Source of the DNA: Cycas panzhihuaensis
Lineage: Eukaryota > Cycadophyta
Length of the DNA stretch: 64,000 nt
Assembly: GCA_023213395.1 (NCBI GenBank)
Contig: CM041465.1
Span: 131,571,741 to 131,635,740 of the forward strand
Reading direction: 5' to 3'
Shown piece by piece: positions 60,687 through 64,000 of the stretch (position 1 is its first letter; the number at the start of each line of letters is the position of its first letter). Both the position numbers and the translations under genes were made by a program. The notes beneath the pieces were generated by a model. That model was not told the origin of the DNA and ran no database searches. It saw only the letters and a list, made by a program, of their open reading frames with translations.

Positions 60687-63453
60687 TGTTTCTTGGCTAC
60701 CAGGAATGGATACAGACATGTCGACTTAGGTAGGCTCAGGTATACTTCTTCCTTTTCACTTGTACTATTTCTTTGGAAAGGTTAATAGAAGTGATACCTC
60801 ATTGCATGACTGCTTATTTAATTTGTATGATCACTTTGCATTTATTACCTAGTCATGCTGCTTATCGTATTGTAAGCCTACGACGACCCAGCGGGACCTA
60901 CCTTTCTGCAAGGTAGGCATCCCCATGGCACTTTATTACCCTCTGCGCTGTCTCCACACTACCTCGAGCTTCATTTGATTTGCATGACCCCTTCATGCCT
61001 TGACTTTGAGCTCCTAACACCTCATCCCTGGGACCTTTAGCCATTGATACTCTTCTTGCCTTTGTCCACATGCTTTCTTGACTGTCTCAGCTACCTAGAC
61101 AGGAGGGCCAGCCCCTCTTAGGCCTACCACATCACCTCCTAGGGCTCCCAGAACCCAAAATTTTTCCATTCTAGCTTTCTGGTCCTGCACTGCTGTAAAC
61201 TTAGTGGTACCGCAAAGTTTACCACGGTGCGACTATTGTTAGTTGTTTTTAAAAACTGCCATGGCAATTCTCGCCCTTTCCATAGAGTCGCCATGTGTCA
61301 TCACATCCAGCTTAGCCCTATTCACACTTTATTCGCTTATTTAGGGATGGGATGGGTATAAATCTCTAAACCCTCATTATTTTACCACTCTTAGATCATT
61401 TTTTGCTCTTCAAGTCAACCATTTCCTGCTACAATTTTTGCTTCTCCTCTCTTCCTCCTACAGGTGCATTTACAGGCCTACGTTTCTTACAACTTTAGGC
61501 CAGGATCTGCTTGCAACAACCTTCTTCCATGGTGGGAAGCTTTTCTCTAGGCATATTGAGCAAGTTTTTGGTGTTGTTCTTCTCCAACTCGCCCAGCAAG
61601 TATCTCCTTCAGCTATCTCTTGGGATGTCTCCTGCAAAACCTTGGAGGGATCCTCTTTTCCACTGGTTGTAGGGGTAGACCTACCCTATATTAGCCCAGT
61701 GGGTCCTCCAAACCTATTTCTCAGGATTTGTACTATGTTATCTCTATGTTAGACCCATTTCTTAACTTGTTTTCTTGCTTTCTTCAGGTTTGATTGTAGC
61801 AAAGCTTATTTTTTTATTGAGTTTGGCTTGTTGCTTTTGGGTTTTCACCTCCCCTCTGCTAGTTCTCCTTAAGAGAGTAGCAGGAGAAGAACCACAAAGG
61901 TTGGGTGAAGAGAGTAAGGCAGGGGCAGCCCCTACTTAGTCCTACTCTCTAAGGGTAATCCCCTTCCCACCTTTTCTTCTCTTGCTCCATGCTACTCTTA
62001 GGTTAATTAGGAGTTGGTGAGCCTTAGGCCTGCATTGGATTATCAGCGTATGCAGCCCCTTACTGCATTGATTCTAGGCTTGCACCCCTCTTATTTGGAC
62101 CCCCGTAGTGTCCCTAATATTGTTGGGTATCCCTAGAAAACATTAGCAAGGGTTTGTGCACCGGATTGCTACCCATAGCAACTTAGCACCTTGATATCCT
62201 CCCAACACTTTGTTACTTTTATCTTTGTATTTCTTGGCTATCATTAGTTATCTTTTATCTTCATCTTGATGTGCTAAAGGGTTGTGTGGAGAACCCAGTG
62301 GAGGGTTAGCCATCTTGAGGCTTCCCTTTACTTCATCTTGCTTGATGTATATGCTTGCTTGAGAGGGGATTTTGGAGCTCTTTTTATAGTAGTTATTTTC
62401 CTAACATTTCAATGCATACATTACACATATACTTGCATATATATAGCTTTTCTTTTGTAGCCCCTTCTTGGAAGGGATAAGCCCTTGTATGTGCAGGTTG
62501 GTGTGGTGTTTTCTTGCAAAGGAGTAAAGCATCTAGATCTAGGTAAGATCTACCATCTTTTCCCTTTACTTTTGCTTTCTTTCATTCCACTTTCTTTTCA
62601 CAAAGGGGAAGGTAAGGAAGCCCCCATCGTTCATGTCAAACTTGGTTACACATCTACCAATTAGCATAAGGATGTGTGTTGCGTGTGGGTGAGGTCTCCC
62701 GTCGACCACTACACCTCCCGGGTATGCATACCTTTTTTTAATGCCCCATTCCCCCTTTCACTTTTGTTTAGAATCTATGTTCTAGCTAAGTAGATCATAT
62801 AAAAGTAAAAGGGTAAATGGTATTGTCTGTTTGTACCTGTATGTTTGCATGTCATATGCTTACCTCATATAGGAAAAGGACGTTATAGGAAACCCCCCTT
62901 CCCCTTCATTTTCCTACTAAACCTAGCATACTCTTTTGGTTCATTCTATTAGGTATCACTTACTTGCATGTATAACACTTGCCCCCTTTCCTTTACCATT
63001 TGTTTCTTGAATTGTTAAAGGAAATTTTGGCTTAAGTGCTTCCCTTTCTTTCTCTCTCTCTATCCTCCTCTTGGTCCTATTTGCTTGACCAAATAGCCAA
63101 GAGAAACCCAACTATATTGTAGGCTTTTGCTTACCTTACCCATGTCTGTTTCCCTCCATCATAGGGAAACCTTTGAGGATTTCTCTTCTTTCCTTCTGGC
63201 CATCCAAGGGTGGGAGGACCTTCCTCTCGAGTCTATCTAGGCTACCCTCCCTATATGCTCTCTCTCTTTCCTAGATTGAGGGCCACTTCAAGGTAGTTGG
63301 GTATCATTCACAGGTCCCGAACTCGCGCTTCGGCGCACGGGGTGCCCTGCATGGTACTTTCTTTGCTTGTAGGTTTCATCGACACCTTTGATATCATCAT
63401 TGACCATCATTACTCCTATTGAGCATAGTGATTATCCTGTAGACGTGCATCCA
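60687..63453 (+). repeat. 5' LTR of the Tat-like element (unit 2)
   Basis: Copy of 41358-44131, with TATA box at 61357-61364 and palindromic module at 61195-61222 (perfect arms GTAAACTT/AAAGTTTAC within one base). It is followed by the primer site at 63455. Confidence 0.88.
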
Positions 63454-63708
63454 CTAGCGACCATACTGGGGACTTGCTAGTAAGGGAGCTAGTTCCTATC
63501 CCTTCCTGTTGGTACTATTACCTTTTAGTGGTCTCCTCCACTTCATCTCTTTTGTTGGGCAGCCCCCAACACACACTTTGCATATTTTTCTTTCTCCTAA
63601 TGTGTTGGAAAGTTTTGTATGTAGGTCTCACGTCGCCTACATGGCTTGCCTCCATTGTTAGAAGATCACGTGTATCGTTTTCTTTCATCGTCAGATTCTG
63701 ATTCGACA

Positions 63709-64000
63709 ATGGAAGGATACCCTTCAGATTGGGCCTATCATGCATTTGCCTCGGGAGCTCATGAGTTTCCCACATCCATTCCAAGATCCACCCAAGAGGG
63801 TGACGATCCTATTTACTAACCGAGTGATCAACATCACCCACTTGACACCCATCCTTCTACTCATATGGTAGAGGGCCCATCTTCTCTTGAGATTCACCAT
63901 TCAATTGGTGATTCTTATGAGGAGTGCCCTGAGGGGTCTACTTCATTTGAGGTTATGTCTACCTGTTATGATCACATAGATACCCCTCCTGCTGACGTGG
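63709..64000 (+). pseudogene. Tat-like gag, 5' part (unit 2), cut by the window end
   Basis: Starts MEGYPSDWAYHAFASGAHEF; the Trp codon TGG is kept where unit 1 has TAG. One in-frame TAA is shared with unit 1 (after DDPIY). It continues to the window edge in frame. Confidence 0.8.

Larger units (their letters stand above)
55839..64000 (+). repeat. Unit 2 of the tandem segmental duplication (runs off the window)
   Basis: Colinear with 36282-44680. The same nested junctions occur at both places: A internal/Copia LTR at 40661 and 59990, and Copia pol/Tat LTR at 41358 and 60687. Independent insertions would not give this. Confidence 0.9.

Overview
This window is from a nuclear plant genome, in a gene-poor region built almost entirely of nested, decayed LTR retrotransposons. 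I see no ordinary host gene, tRNA, rRNA or bacterial feature. The plant assignment rests on Ty1/Copia and Ty3/Gypsy families with initiator-Met or Tat-type primer sites, a plant mobile domain (PMD) reading frame, and Gln/Trp-to-stop decay typical of methylated plant repeats. The species cannot be named from the sequence.

Layout. (1) 1-3307: long LTR and primer site of a Tat-type Gypsy element on the minus strand, whose body lies off the left edge. (2) 3970-6663: a tandemly duplicated unit made of a Copia pol 3' end, a 360-bp LTR (family B) and an LTR of a second family (A). (3) 6664-40660: a run of family A, which has 565-600 bp LTRs and a 3.5-kb internal region without recognisable retrotransposon genes, arranged LTR-internal-LTR-internal-LTR-internal. 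Other elements are nested in it: a complete Copia at 7036-13557 (TSD CATAT) and a minus-strand Gypsy at 17001-33927. That Gypsy is itself split by a gag-only Copia-type element at 20644-25356 (TSD AAATT) and a plus-strand chromovirus-like Gypsy at about 27871-33719. (4) 40661-41357: 3' end of a second copy of the 7-13 kb Copia, minus strand, cut by (5) a large Tat/Ogre-like Gypsy at 41358-55838. (6) 55839-64000: a second copy of everything from 36282 onward, so 36282-55838 is one unit of a tandem duplication of about 19.5 kb whose second unit runs off the right edge.

The most interesting object is the Tat/Ogre-like element. Downstream of gag-protease-RT-RNase H-integrase it carries, on the opposite strand, a former gene of three exons (TATA-like box, two GT-AG introns that keep the frame, PMD similarity, charged helical tail; 54263-51695). 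Between that gene and the 3' LTR lies a second RNase H domain on the plus strand (54807-55190). A 28-bp palindromic module upstream of the LTR TATA box recurs inside the first intron of the antisense gene, next to two strong hairpins.

All coding regions carry stops and most carry frameshifts, so I annotate them as pseudogenes. The Copia at 7-13 kb is an exception in style: a frame of about 1,333 codons holds about 35 stops but no frameshift that I can find, and where a sibling copy is present in the window its stops align with Gln codons.
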